Shown here one piece after another: positions 24,946 through 38,300 of a stretch of DNA of 64,000 nucleotides. Position 1 is the stretch's first letter; every line of letters begins with the position of its first letter. The notes under the pieces were generated by a model that was not told the origin of the DNA, did not search any database, and saw only the letters and a list, made by a program, of their open reading frames with translations. The translations under genes and the position numbers were made by a program. The DNA is taken from positions 124,001 to 188,000 of the forward strand of contig OX485804.1 in the NCBI GenBank assembly GCA_950295325.1, in the 5' to 3' direction. This stretch comes from Polytrichum commune (taxonomy: Eukaryota; Streptophyta; Polytrichopsida; Polytrichales; Polytrichaceae).

Positions 24946-25600
24946 GTCAATTCTCTTCAATAAAATTTTCTATCATCTTTTTCAAAATATCAAAAGTTAA
25001 TTCTATCGTCATTCTTGTTGATGATTGGATAAAATTCCAATGCACATTTGCTCTAGGTAATCCATTTTTTTCACCTTTGAAAGAAAAATAAAACCATAGA
25101 TTCATTGGATAAACCGCATCATTCAGAAGCTTGTAAAGTATTAACTCATATCTTAGCATTATTTTTTCAATTTCAAAAATTTGGAACAAGATCCAATCAT
25201 GACAACATCCAATTGTCCAAAATTGTAATCCCAAAATCTACATTTGTTATTCACAACACCTTGAAATAGAGTTGAATAAAAGTTTTTTTTTACAATAAGT
25301 GAATAAGTTTTAAATTATAACAAACTATATTGAATTAGTAATTTAATAAGTTTAAGCACAACCGCGTAATGAATTGCCACTACTAAGTTTATTCGAAGAA
25401 AGAATAATCCGATTTTTAAGATAAACGGATGCTCTAAAATTTATATCCTTACGACTTAATAATGGAGATAAGACACCGCACAAATAATCAAAATTTTCAG
25501 GAAGTAACCTTATATGTTGTTTGAACAACTTAACCGAGTAACATCCAAATAATAATTTGTCCGCAAATATAGTAATCTGATCATACATCTAAATATTCCG
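24946..25600 (-). pseudogene. PIF/Harbinger transposase fragments
   Basis: Two minus-strand pieces remain. The upstream one (about 25349-25588) reads KLFKQHIRLLPENFDYLCGV followed by LLSRKDINFRASV, the N-terminal part of plant Harbinger transposase. The downstream one (about 24946-25150) reads LLNDAVYPMNLWFYFSFKGE, then NFIQSSTRMTIELTFDILKK, the C-terminal DDE-domain region. The catalytic middle is missing or unrecognisable, and frames are broken between the pieces. Confidence 0.7.
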
Positions 25601-26003
25601 TGTCCTCCTAGACGCACTGCTCTCCACAATCATCATAGCAAAAAGCATTGTCATGGCAACATAATGTTGATGCAAAAGCAAGTTTTTGCAAAATTGCAAC
25701 AACCGCCATAACATGTCGCACGGCCATGAAGAACACAAGAGCCACTAGAATCTTTTGTCTTCATTCATCCATCTTGTATAAATGACAATGAAAAGAAAGA
25801 AAGAGGGTTTAAAATTTTGCTCCATTTATTGAATCAGCTTGGCTTCTTAGCCCCAAGGCCTTTACATATAGGAAAATTGGCCCCCGTCATAATCTTATTC
25901 TAATATGTAGTTGAGGCCGACCTCCAACCCAAAAAGGGCTCAAATTATGAGCAATCGGCCTCAAAAAGAATTGGCCCAACCTCTAGGTGTAAAGCGGCTC
26001 TTA

Positions 26004-27839
26004 GATTAGAGAAATGGTCACTCAAGTTCCATTATTTTCTTCCCCAGTAACTTGGTTAGATTCGTTGCCACATGGTTTTATTGCCACAACCTTTCTTGTT
26101 AGATGTGAACACAAAACAATTGGCATTGAGTACCCATAATACGGGAATATGTCATCCTATGAGCAAATGAATTTAGGGTAGGCCCTAGGGCAAATACCTC
26201 CTAGGATTTGGGTGAACCAACCCATAAACTCGTTCCTTGTTGGATGCCTAAATCGTTGCCTCCAAGGAACTAGTGTACGGGTTGGTTCGTCCCAGCCGAC
26301 CTCATGGTCATATTTGTTTCTTTTAACCCCTAACTTCTTATGCCCAATTTCCTCAAATTTATCCAAAAAATGTGACCTTGACTTCAGTGACTATAGTTGA
26401 AGATCTAAAGTTTTTTTTGACAAATCCAACTGTATAGTTGTATGCAGGTTCGAGGTGACTACTCACATCCCAATTTTACACATTGACTTTTTGTTATGTA
26501 GGAGATTACAATAGGAATGCGAATAGTGTATTGTGGGGTAGTAATTTAAAAATGAAATTGAGGTTGATTTTTTTATTGAACCTGCACTCAAATCATCTCC
26601 CAAATGTAAAAAAAGATGTTTCCCTCATTCAAAAGAGGGGCAATATACCTACTCAAATCAACTCACAAATATTGAAACCCATTATTTTGTGATTTTTGAG
26701 GAAGCTTTGCAATTTGAGGCAACAATACCACAACCACGCACCCTCCACATGGATTTGCACCCACCAACACATGTCCAACTAAAAATTCCAATGGTACATG
26801 TTTAGAATATGTTGCATTTGAGTGTCATGCAAATTTTCAAATCAATTGGGAATCATTTACACATAGTAATCAACAAAATAAAAAATAAAAATGTTGCCCT
26901 TAACCACAGAGGTGACAAATGTGAAGTATATATTTGTGGAGTGGATCCACTGTGAATCAGTTGAGAGCACATTCCCATATATGAATTGGTCCAAAAATAA
27001 CTAACTATATAGAATCAACATTGTGCACCCCTTACCTCGGAACCTTCTAAGGCCTTGTGCAGGTCCTTTGAAGGTCGAGTAACATCTCAAACCCTTCGGA
27101 CATCAATGGTTCGAAGGGTGGTGTCACTCTACCGAGTTAAGTTTCCGATTCGGGTCTCTTGCCAACAAGGGTTTACGATTTATTTTGTATGTTTTGATTG
27201 TTAAATATGTTTACACTGGATAGACCACGAAATGCAACTCAATGAGACCAGGGTGACGGACAACCTGTAGGTTCAATCTGTTGCGCAATCTTCATAAATT
27301 GGGCCATTACTCCCAATCTATGGGGCCAACAACATAATAGTGGATTCGCGGGTCATTAACCCCACCTTTCCACCAACAACATTCAGAGTGGTCGTGTCGG
27401 TGATTAATCCGACTTACCACACACGAAACTTGCTAATAAATGAAGCTACTACCACAAAACATACCAAGGGCCCCGAAAACAATGGAGTTGGGTATTCCCT
27501 TGGCGGTCAAGTGGTCAAGCCACTTGACCTTACGAGATAGGTGAGTGGGTTTATAGATGCGTACCTTAGCCGCGCTCCCTCCAACCCTAAATGGAAGGCT
27601 AGCGTTAGTAAATTTACCTCAATTCTCCTCGGTTGATTTGGGCTCGATGTAGGCCGAGCCGCTACCTCCTTCCTTGCTCCACTTCCCTAGCGTCGACCTT
27701 GCCTCCTTCTTTGTAACTAGTTTGGTAGTAAGCGTACCTTAATTAATAATTAAAATATAAAGTATTTATTCTGCATTGTAATTTAATCCTAAGAATAATA
27801 TTTATACTTAGTGCACCTAATTATCTTTCCAATGATCTA
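26004..27839. other. Region without a supported gene
   Basis: Mostly AT-rich unique-looking sequence. A short frame at 26157-26366 (minus) and one at 27340-27540 (plus) have no recognisable family. TTGGCGGTCAAGTGGTCAAG near 27500 resembles a pol III A box but lacks a matching B box. Confidence 0.35.
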
Positions 27840-28560
27840 AAAATCACTTGAATCGGATAAGAAATGCAAAAGTTATGAGGGTTGGAAGTGTGAGGTCGAT
27901 TCATCCGACCCTTCCAACCCACCTATCTAGCTTCTAACTTCAAAAATTCATAGCACATTCCTTACTACTTGGGTCTAGACTTTCTTTATACCATTGGAAA
28001 GCTATGAATATGTTCTAACTAGAAAAATTATGACATCAACAGGTTAAGCTAATAGAAATTTAGCGGACTCCTTGTAACACAACAGTCAATCAAGAAGGCT
28101 TAAACTATGTATCTCGCCTTCAACAATTCATATCTAATTCAAATCCTACTCAAATCAAACATTCTATATGATCCTGGAGAGATATTAAAAAGATATATTT
28201 GATAAAAATATGTGATTAGAAAGGTAAGCCGAAGTGAACCCAGCAGATCCTCTGTAATGCAGCAGTCAACCAAAAATTCTCAAACTATGTGTCCTATCTT
28301 GCACAATTCATATCTAATTCAAATCATGCTCAAATAAAATGTTTTAAGCCATTTTGGAAAGCTACACAAAAGTTCTACTTGGGAAAAATATAACTTATTG
28401 GAATTAAAATTCCTATTGGGCTTGCAGGTCTGATCCAACAGCCGCTACCTACAAGACCACCCTGTTTTTTCTACTCCATCTTTGAAAATCCATAACTAAT
28501 TGTTATCTTAACCAAATCACAAATGGGAAACGGCTATGGATAACTATAAGAAATCTCTCT
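27840..28560. repeat. Diverged 180-bp tandem repeat array
   Basis: Equivalent sequence landmarks (a block around AATTCATA followed by TCTAATTCAAATC) recur at about 27941, 28121, 28301 and 28481, i.e. exactly 180 bp apart. Each unit also carries an AACTATGT or equivalent phrase and a TGGAAAGCTA-type phrase at matching offsets. The units are strongly diverged, so this is an old array or a repeat-rich LTR interior. Confidence 0.65.
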
Positions 28561-29158
28561 AAGAGAAAAATGATAAGTATCTTTTTCTAGCTTCTGAACT
28601 AAGCCTTCAGGGCATTGGCAGATGAGGTCTACAATGCCTCCACTCAAAACTCTACCATCCAACCTACCTCTACAAAAGAAGGAATCATTTTTTTGGTGTG
28701 TTAATAAACACACATTCTAACTAGGAGAGAGAGTAGAGGAGGTTCTCAAGTCTTTCTTTTAGGCCATTGAGAATGTATGCTAAAGGATTTTTTCTAACTA
28801 CATTGAAGCAGGGCTTCGTCCAAGCATTAGAAGAAGAGAGAGAGCTACAAGGTGGAAGGAGGGGTTTTTAAACCCTCTCACAAAAGGGTTGGACCCCTCC
28901 TCCACCGGATCCATTTTTCAAACCCTTTCCCGAAATTTTAGCTCGGGGGTTTTCCCAGTTGAGGTTGCCACCCTCTCGCCGAGGTGGCTCCGACGGGGAA
29001 CCTAGAAATCTTTCTAATTTTTCGCCATCGAGTTGGCAAGGGGCAAGTGGGCAAGTGGGCAAGTAGCCCCTTTGCTCTCTTTCCTTTTTGTCTTCAAAAG
29101 TCTTCAAGCCGATTTTATCTTCTTACGTAAAACACCTCCAATAGTCTTGTGTGCCTCA
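28561..29158. other. Region without a supported gene
   Basis: Low-complexity and CT-rich sequence. A minus-strand open frame at 28868-29107 (Gly/Glu/Lys-rich) contains no family signature. Confidence 0.35.
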
Positions 29159-29164
29159 CACTAA

Positions 29165-29290
29165 CTAATAAACTAACACTTGCTTAGCTAGCATTTACTA
29201 ACATTTGCTTAATAGCTAGCATCTACTAATATTTGCCTAGCTAGCATCTACTAATATTTGCTTAGCTAGTTGTTTTTACTAGCTAGCATA
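29165..29290. repeat. Short minisatellite built on TAGCTAGCATYTACTAAYATT
   Basis: About four imperfect units of roughly 30 bp, each combining a GCTAGC palindrome with ACTAATATTTGC. It may lie at or near the left end of the first CACTA element. Confidence 0.6.
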
Positions 29291-29469
29291 TTTTTTCTAC
29301 TTTGCTATCTTCTAGCACTACTTAGTTTCATTTTGACCTTCTTTCTTCTAGGCTAAATGCTAAATGAACTAATTTTCCCTAAATTCCCTATCAATGCTAA
29401 TTTTTAATGCTAACATTCTAACTAAAAGTGATCCCGCAGAGTGGTGGACCACTCAAAAGGTTCACATTA

Positions 29470-29640
29470 GGTTTAGGGAATGTATGGGTTTTGAGTGACT
29501 ATGAATGACTACTTAATGACTGCTTTGCAACCATGAGTGAGTGTTGAATGACTAGTGAATGACTGCTAAACAACTAGTGATGGTTTGCTACATGACTAGT
29601 GAATGACTGCTAGTTGACTAGTAAATGACAGCATGGAGTA
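29470..29640. repeat. Array of TGACTAGTGAATGAC-type motifs (left subterminal)
   Basis: Repeated GAATGACT/GACTAGTGAATGACTGC units. The same motif family appears at several other places in both CACTA elements, so it is probably the subterminal binding motif of the family's DNA-binding protein. Confidence 0.65.
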
Positions 29641-30312
29641 TGCAGGGGATTAGCTATCTACATAGCACAAGTCAATGCAGAGTTGCAATCATCTATTACC
29701 ATCTTCATATGACCAGCGTACATTTAGGATCAAAAATTGAAACTCATATCAATGGGGATTCATTTCAATACATACCAAAATCCAATACAACATATCATAT
29801 AAATATTTCTATGACTGGCAATTCATTGCTCAGGCTTCACCTTGCCATTTAGTGTCATGTACTACACCATCATTGGAAATCAGACAAAGATAGACATGGA
29901 TTTACAAGGCAACCTAAACTGCTATAATATGTACCACATGCTATCTCTTGTTCACTATATCACAAGCTCTCATACACATATACAGATAGGCTTGTCCCAC
30001 TATAGAACATGTTGTCATTTCAACAAAAGTTGCAGAAAAATTGCCCTTTACTTCAACTACTTCTTAAAAGTTGAGTCTATGCACATAAGGTGCATCTAAA
30101 TCTTCCAAGTTTAGCAAAGTCAAAAGATGCAAATGTTTCTCAATTTCAGTTCACTCAACACCAACAATACTATCAGTCATGAAGGCCTTTGTCTACATAT
30201 ATGATATCATAACTCAGGATACCAGTTTCTAGTTGTCCACAATACAAAAATAAAAGAGTTGTGGATGGGGATAACGCCTTATTGAAACCATGGTCATGGT
30301 TGACGAGGCTCA

Positions 30313-30505
30313 CCTGGATTGAAGTCGTCCTCGGTCTTTGTGTCCGCTGATTCCGAATCCCCAACCATGTCCCGAACATCTTCCCGGGCCTCGCAGGTTC
30401 CTGTTTTCCACATCACTCTGTGGCTACGGCGCAATCTAGTCCCCGGTGCCGCACGCAAACCGATTGAAGATGACTTCGGTGCGCTGAAGCTCTCGCGCCT
30501 GCAGT
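30313..30505 (-). other. Possible exon of the element 1 TnpA-like gene
   Basis: An open minus-strand segment is bounded by an AG near 30505 and a strong donor CAG|GTGAGC at 30313. It reads in part DMVGDSESADTKTEDDFNPG. Its position relative to 33563 would suit a downstream exon of the TnpA-like gene by comparison with element 2, but I see no sequence similarity that proves it. Confidence 0.25.
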
Positions 30506-30599
30506 GGACACAATGGAGGGCATGCAACAATGACTTGAGTTTTGAACACCGCAAAGCCCAGAAGGCCTTGCATCAGATGGCATCTTAATGATTTCAGAA

Positions 30600-33440
30600 T
30601 CACACACTAAAGAAGCCACACAATTTTCTCTCAGATGTGCATATAAGTGGATATGAAATAAGCAAAAATCTTCCAAATCAATCCACTGCAGGCAACTAGC
30701 TACTGTATTATGCAACAAAAAATCGGCAGACATAAATTGGCACGTTTGAAGATATCAATTCTCGGAAGCTCACTGTGCTTGACTGCAACTAAGGTAGATG
30801 GGTCTTGACTTGTTCTTTTCCCCTACCAGCCCACTGCTAATCCGATATGAAACACGTGATTAGCACAAGATGGAACTCAAATTTAAATTGAGGGTGCAAA
30901 AGCAAGAAATCATCCAACACTGTCAAAAATTGCATGTTTCACTGAAATTGATGCATGACAATCAATGACACAAGAACAATCTGCTAAGATCCTCATGTAT
31001 GACAATACCAGCAAGTAGGTTGCATCAAGGATACAAGAACAAGATGCTAAAAATATTGACATGTGCACCAATAAGTTACCCCACACTGATATATCAACAT
31101 TCCACGCTATTTTTAATATTAGCTGCAATAATACAGTAGTTAGTTGCATGCAGTGGATTATCACAGGAGAACAATAGGATCTTCATCTTTTAGCCACTAG
31201 CATTTTGGCTTCCCAGACTCAAATCAATTTCAATTCATAAGTTGAGACTCGAGTTGTTGGATTTAACAAGAAAATCTTGCAGATATTAAAAGCAAGGTCA
31301 AATAAGCTCTCATAATTAACCTAACCAACAATTTAGGTTTCAAGTTGTAATTTAGGAGCACCTTTCATTCTAAGGGTCTACACACTGCACAAGTTTGGAA
31401 TCTAAAGACCAGTTTCAACCAAAACTTATAGCATTACAACTGAGACTCCCAGTAACTACAGTTTCAGACTCCCTAAAAACCACACTTCCATTAGTGAACA
31501 AGGTTTGAGAATTATAAACATGATCCACATATCAAGGATCCATTTTTAAATGGGCAAACATGACTATAGGCAATTGACAAAGATGCAGTCATGTCTACAA
31601 CAAGTGGGTTCTCAACATTCTTAAGCATGTGCAAGGACTTACTCTTTCTATTCTAGTTTCAGAATAAAATCCAAGCATCAGGGTACTTGATTACATGAAT
31701 GCCAAGCATTGGCAAGTAACAAAAACTCTCATTAGTCGAGACCCCTGATGCTACCTTTCTTCGGACAAAGCCTTCAAGTTCTCCCATCTATCAATATTCA
31801 ACTCAATTAACTTGACAAGAGGAATCTCACAAAGTGTGAACTTTGCAAGATGCTTATCTAGGGTCAACACCCACTACACCACTTAAGAATGCCATGTTGT
31901 TAAAGATGACTGGTGTATGTAATCAGGGACCCCTATCAGTCCACAGCTGACCCAAGATATAGTTTTTATATCCGTCCAATCTCTTTACTATAAACGACAT
32001 TTGACAGTGTTACTAGAGGCCAGTAAACTTTTACTTCAACATGTTTAGTAACTACAAATGACACTCAAAAAACCACCACACACCAAGTACTCTTCATAAA
32101 TCTGTAAACCAAGTCATTCCTTCTCTAACTGATTCTTGAACCAAATGATTGTGAAGGTAAAGACATCATAGCCCATTCTCCAAAATGAAAAAACACAATA
32201 GTCGTTTAGCCGTGTCTCTTCAAACAAATATGATGTGCAATGGTTATTAAAGAAAATACTCTTTACAAATCTGTAATGTAAGCCATGCCTTTATCTAACT
32301 GATTCAGAGTTCACAAACTCACATCCATTATTAATGAATGAGATTAGTGAGGACTTAGGGTTTAGGCATTAGTGAGGACTTAGTGGTTGGGCATTAGTTA
32401 TCTCCGCATTAGGGTTTAGGATCAGGTTGTTCCTTCAACAACAGTAGAAAGTATAGACACCTTCTTGAGTCCCTCAGGATCATTACTACTAACCTGATAT
32501 CATATGCTCACTCTTTGTGTATACAGATTGAGAGTGCCTAGATCCATGTTCGAAACACCTACTCGGACATACTCAAGTGCTGGCGATCTTTATGAAACCC
32601 TCACCACACACATTAGTTGACTTACTAAACATTTGTTGACCCTCCACCCCAAACACACACTTATTGACCTACTAACCCAGCAGATCCTAAGTCAATATGA
32701 AAATCCACATCAGAGCCATAAGATTCACTTCTGACTAGCAACACAAACTCACTTCCTAGAGCAACTTAGCATCACTCACAAAATCATTGACTCTCAGCAT
32801 TGGTCACATAATAACACATGGCATCACACCCTAAATCAGATAAATAACTAACCCTAACTCACAACAACACATAGCATCAAGCTTAAGGGGTGTAAGATGC
32901 ACAACCTGAACCCTAAACCCCAGATTCATTCACAATACCGCACACATTCAGAGTACAAACAAGAATAACACAGAAAGGGAGATGGGTAGTAGGGGCGAAG
33001 TGTACTACAACCGACGACCGCAGGGATAGACAACGACCATGTGATGTGCGCTCCCGACTAGTGTTGAGACCCACAGAGCGTTTTTGAAACCCCAAGCGGA
33101 AGAATGAGGGGTCAAAATTGACTACACACTGGGACCCCTAGGGAGCCACAAAGTAGTGGACTCCATCTGAACCGTCCAGATGCATGGCTGCGATTTCGCC
33201 ACGTGCCCCATGCCCCATGCCCCATGCCCCATGTGACTTAGTCTACATCCTCCACAAAGCTCCAAAAACCCCAGAATATACCTAGCCCCGACTTTGCGGA
33301 ATCGGCCAGCTGCGGAGCATCTGGTGACCCTGTGGATGGAGCATCGCCGGCTGTGGTGGCGCCCACAGGTGGCAGACAATTTCGACCCCCATTTCGGCAC
33401 AATCGGCTCCTAATTAACAACAAATTACTGTGGTAATAAA
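30600..33440. other. Interior of CACTA element 1 without recognised coding
   Basis: AT-rich sequence, expected by layout to contain decayed TnpA-like exons and introns. A four-fold TGCCCCA tandem (33205-33235) and short GTTTAGG/CCCTAAACC phrases occur here. I recognise no domain. Confidence 0.35.
33205..33235. repeat. 7-bp tandem repeat (TGCCCCA)n
   Basis: Four consecutive units of CCCCATG/TGCCCCA, perfect by eye. Confidence 0.85.
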
Positions 33441-33447
33441 CACTTAC

Positions 33448-33563
33448 AAACTCACTGCCGCTTCTTCCATGGGCTTCATTAGCTCCTTGATTTTCGCAAC
33501 TCGCTTGTCGCGTTCCTGCTCGTAGGGGCACCTACAATCCGGGTCCCCATTGTCCTCTTCCAT
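33448..33563 (-). CDS. First exon of a TnpA-like gene in CACTA element 1
   Basis: The ATG at 33563 begins MEEDNGDPDCRCPYEQERDK and continues RVAKIKELMKPMEEAA. The core YEQERDKRVAKIKELM matches in position and pattern the first exon of the TnpA-like gene of element 2 (YELARDRRVAEVQKRM). A strong donor TTT|GTAAGTG ends the exon at 33448; an alternative GCA|GTGAGT lies at 33456. Downstream exons cannot be followed confidently, so the gene is likely decayed. Confidence 0.55.
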
Positions 33564-33824
33564 ACCTTTTGCGCTTAAGTGGACAGATTCACACTCACTA
33601 CCTCTATACTCTGTACACATACGTCAAAAATGTTAGTCACCCATTCTACCTCCCAGGCGATACTACACAATGTGCTCTCGATTGCACTTGAGTCTTGGAG
33701 CCCTTTCCCTTCAGCCCATACGTGTAATACGCCATGGCCATGGTCGGCATGGTATTTAGGGACGGGGACCTAACGGATACAATTCCAGGCGCTAGGGTTT
33801 GAATACGTAGATTGTTCAAATTTG

Positions 33825-33960
33825 AAGAACGACTAATTAATGACTAGATAGCGACTTTCGTGCGACTGGCGAGTAAATGTTGTTTGACTAGTGAATGACT
33901 ACTAAATTACTTAACACTGACTAGTTTATGACTAGTGAATGACTAGTGACATTCGAACCC
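33825..33960. repeat. TGACTAGTGAATGAC motif array in the divergent promoter
   Basis: Several TGACTAG and GAATGACTAC units lie between the minus-strand TnpA-like start and the plus-strand tnp2 start of element 1. Confidence 0.65.
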
Positions 33961-35096
33961 CCGATCACAGTAGCATTTATGAGCTCATGAAAAATGTGGG
34001 TACCCATGACTTACATCTATGGCCTAAGACATGTGCATAGCCATCTTTAGTCTTTGGAGGATCATTTGGCTCTATTATGAGGGTAGTCTAACATGGTCTT
34101 GGCTTCCCACAATGTACAAACTAGGCTTCATTTCTGTGATTTGCAATTGCAACCTTTTCAGATCTCTTTGGTAACTGTGGACAATACTATCTGCTGCTTT
34201 AGACCAATAAAATTGTGTCTTGTTTTATTTAACATCTTGGGACCTTCAAGTGAAAATAAGCTGGCATTCTGCATGAGGACTCCGAGAATTTTGACAAGCT
34301 ATGTGTCTGGTCTGATTGGTTTGGTTCAACTAATGGTAAAATGCACTTAAAGTATGTGGGATTTCTTGGTTATCTGCCGTAACTGGACTTCTTCATTTCC
34401 CGGGCAAGTTACTAAGTCAGAGCTAGGAGTGGATTCCACCATGTGGGTAAAATACATTAGCCTATGTGCCCAAAATATACCAATTATCAAAACAAATGTC
34501 TCTTGCATATTGAATGAATGAATCAACACATGCATACTTAATAATCATAACCAAATAAAAAAGGTGTATTTTTCAGTCTGATTTTTATTGATGCTTCACC
34601 AAACCTTTGTTAATGCCACAAAAACGTTGTTGGGTTATACTGATTGCCAGACATAAGAGAACATGAACAATGAACCACTTAACACCCAATGTACCTTAGG
34701 TAGTCAATCATTCTATGTCATGTTCCTAATTGTAGCCTTTGTCCTAGGTAGGCTAAAATAAATAAAAACTCAGCTCTTGCTCACTCTTGAGTAGTGTGGA
34801 CTCACGTAATGCAATTTTTGAGCAGAACCACTTGAGATCCTAGTGTTTTCAAATCTGCATGGTTACGTGTTGATATCGATCAGGTTTTCATCGCTGATTT
34901 GAGATATATTTCATGAGCTTCCTGTAGTTTGACCACTCATCTTCCTGAAGTTGTGAATGTGAACTATTTATTCCCCAAACTCCCGCTTATTTGAAATTCG
35001 CAATCATTTAACCCAAATTTGTGTTTGGCAAACCACAAGAAGTGGGTACAACACTAAAAATGTATATTGAAGACCCTCTTACTTTAAATTCAAGGT

Positions 35097-35260
35097 TAAT
35101 GACTAGTGAACGACTAGTGAATGACACCTGAATGACTGCTGAATGACTAGTGAATGATCAATTCATGTTGAGTGTTCTCTGCGTACACGTGAACGACTAG
35201 TGTGTGACTAGTGAACGACCAATTAATGACAGATGAACCACCATTGAATGAGTGCACGGA
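35097..35260. repeat. TGACTAGTGAATGAC motif array just upstream of tnp2
   Basis: I count about ten TGAC or CGAC cores in this segment, many as GACTAGTGAAYGAC. The array ends about 65 bp before the tnp2 start codon, a position suited to promoter control by an element-encoded DNA-binding protein. Confidence 0.7.
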
Positions 35261-35324
35261 ACACTGTTTAGAGACCACACATTAAAGTCATTAACTTGTG
35301 CATAGTGGCAAGCTTGCAGGGCAC

Positions 35325-38300
35325 ATGGACGGAGGAAGACTCCCTCTGAATGATAGGAGACGGCAACAACATCGCGACAACCGTCTGTGGAGGAGGGAGC
35401 AAGAGAGGGCCTCATTGTATAACCTGAAACGAATTCACTGCCCATGCTGTAAATGTAAAGGACGATGTCAACTTTACATTGCAAAAGTAAAGGACCATCT
35501 AATCAGAAATGGGAGGGAACCCAACTTCAGAGTGTGGAGGGGGCCTGGAGAGAGGGACGGCTCCGATGAGGAATGGGAACAGGAGTTTAGGAGACCCCCA
35601 AGACCACATGACGGACACATTGACGAAGGGTTGGATATGCACGCGATGGTAGAGGAAGCATTCCAAGAAATTGATGAGGCACCAGCCCCCCCCTCTACAT
35701 TGGAAGAAAAGTTTGAGGACATAGTAATGGGTGCCTTCACAGTTGTCGATGAGCTGGCCCATGATGAAGCCCCGTTTTCTGACGATGAGTCAGAGGATGA
35801 GCCTTTGGGGGAAAATGGAGGTGGCATTGCAGAGGAAGACAATTATGGTGATCCATACGAGTTGGAAGAAGCAATTGGGGAGTTGTACCATGGAGCCAAA
35901 TCTTCGGTGTTGGCCGCCACGATATTGATAATGACTTTGTGTACGATCTATGGTGTAAGCAACAAGTTTGCGGACCAGCTATTCACCCTCTTCCGAGAAC
36001 ACCTACTACCCAGTGAGAATATGCTACCCAAAAACCTTCATGCTGCAAAAGGCTTGATTCGCAAATTAGGATTGAATTACAATACAATTCATGCATGCCA
36101 AGCAGGTTGTGTATTATTTAGAGGGCAATATGAAGGTGCAACTCATTGTCCAAAGTGTAAGAAACCACGTTACAAAGACGAGGCCAAAAAACAGAGGCCT
36201 TGGAAAGTACTTAGACAATTTCCCATTATTCCAAGACTAAGACGTATGTTCCGTACACCCGCAATATCTGAACTCATGGTGTGGCATGCAAAGAACACAA
36301 GCACAAATGGATTGGTAAGACATCCTTGTGATTCAAAGGCATGGAAACACGTACATGAAAATGTAGATTCCAGTTTTGGCCAAGAAAACCGTAACATTCA
36401 CTTAGGAATGGCAGCCGATGGAGTCAACCCTTTCAAGTTGCAACGTACAAGTTGGAGTACATGGCCGGTAATGTCATTGAATTACAACATACCCCCATGG
36501 TTGACTACGAAGAAATTTTTCATAATGTTGGCATTGCTAATCCCAGGAAAACAGTCTGTGACATCTCAATTCTTTGATGTGTACTTGGAACCATTGGTAG
36601 AGGAGTTGATCCAATTATGGAAGGGTGTGGGTGCCTATGACGTGCTCAAAGAGGTGGGGTCAAAGGCTTTCAAACTTAGAGCAGTATTGCTATGGACCAT
36701 ACACGATTTTCCCGGTTATGGGTCAGTTGCAGGTGTTGCACATTAGGGCTATGCGGCTTGTCATGTGTGTGGGCCACATTTGAAAGGTGAACATTCTATC
36801 GAACTTGGAAAGAAAACCTATACAGACACAAGGAGGTGGCTTACCCATGACGATCCGTGGAGGTCACCGGAAATGAAGGACCACTTCAATGGACGTATGG
36901 AAGTTCGAGGTAAGTCCAATGTTGTTACCGCGTCAGGTGAGCAAGTGGCACGAGCCACCGAGTATCAAACCTGGTTGGATGAAGGGAACAAAGAAGGCTC
37001 CGCTGGAGACCCTTCGAAAACACATGGTGTGAAAAGGAGGAGCATTTTACACAACTTGCATTATTGGAAGGTAAATGATCCAGCTGCTTTGACTTGATTA
37101 TTGCATGTATCCTCACATGCAACGACATGTCCAACTAAAGAAAGAATAAAGAACGACTCAATGTGGTCACATATGGCATAAACATGTGCACGTGTCACCA
37201 GGCTGTAGTTATTGACTAGTAACGGAATAGTCGTTTAGGATACACATGGGCACATGCTTAAACCTAGCGAACTGCACGTCTGGAACACGTCATGTTCAAC
37301 AAATGGAAATGACTACAAAAGAACTATAGAAATGGTCACGTGGCAGTATAGTAAAGAGTATAGGCTCCTGCCTCCCATCCATTAATACCATGTGTACGTT
37401 ACAATACGTCCAGAATGACACAAAACTACTAGTCATTGTAGCCATCACCGACGTATATGAACGTCATAATCACAGTCGCAATCACAATCATAATGACAGT
37501 CATAATCTCAGTCGTACTTACACGTCCTCTGAACTAACCAATATATGACTATATTGGCAGGATCTGCTCATACAATACACGCTGGATGTTATGCATTGTG
37601 AGCAAAACTTTTGAAAGAACATTTTGAAGACCGTCATTGGACATAAGGACACCGTAAAGGTCCGCCGGGACTTGCAACGCAGAGGCATCAGGCCGCATTT
37701 GTGGCTCATTCCCCACCCAAAGAAAAATGGCAAAATGTTGAAACCGGTGGCCCCATATGTGTTGACAAGCGAAGAGTTCGAAGTGTTTTCTAGTGTTATC
37801 GATAACTTGAAGACACCATCATGACATGTTTCTAACATGGCTCAATATATACGCAAGAGGACGTATGGGGGTTTAAAGTCACATGACTACCATGTGCTTA
37901 TGCAGCAAATCATGCCGCTAGCCTTAAGAGGTCTTTTACAACCTGGTCCACGAATGGCGGTGATGAGGATTTCGAAAGTATTCCGAAGGATATGTGACAG
38001 TGTTTGGAACCCATTGGAATTTGAAGCTCTACAGGCGGACGTTGCACAGAGCATGGCACTTCTGGAGATTCATTTCCCTCCGTCTTTTTTTGACATTATG
38101 ACGCATTTACTATATCACCTAGTCGATGAATTGGACATATGTGGTCTTGTCTCCACAAGGTGGATGTATCCTATTGAAAGACACATGAAAATATTAAAGC
38201 ATTATGTTCGGAACATGGCAAGATCGGAAGCAAGCATGGCGGAGGGTTATGCGAGGGATGAATGCCTAGGTTTCATCATGGAATATTTCCACAAGTTTGA

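Larger units (their letters stand above)
22986..26000. mobile_element. PIF/Harbinger DNA transposon, decayed, 3015 bp
   Basis: The terminal inverted repeats are GGGCCGCTTTAAACCTAG at the left and GAGCCGCTTTACACCTAG as the reverse complement of the right end. Similarity continues through GGGCCAATTC. Both ends are flanked by TTA (22983-22985 and 26001-26003), the target duplication typical of PIF/Harbinger. Inside are a Myb-like ORF1 remnant on the plus strand and two transposase fragments on the minus strand, i.e. a convergent layout. All coding parts are broken, so the copy is inactive. Confidence 0.85.

Noticed and set aside
27480-27560. tRNA-Leu-like A box (TTGGCGGTCAAGTGGTCAAG)
   Set aside because: No B box at the proper distance and no cloverleaf; not called as a tRNA gene.
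29316-29340. CACTACTTAG as left end of CACTA element 1
   Set aside because: Preceded by TAG, which does not match the TCA after the right end; retained only as an alternative to 29159.
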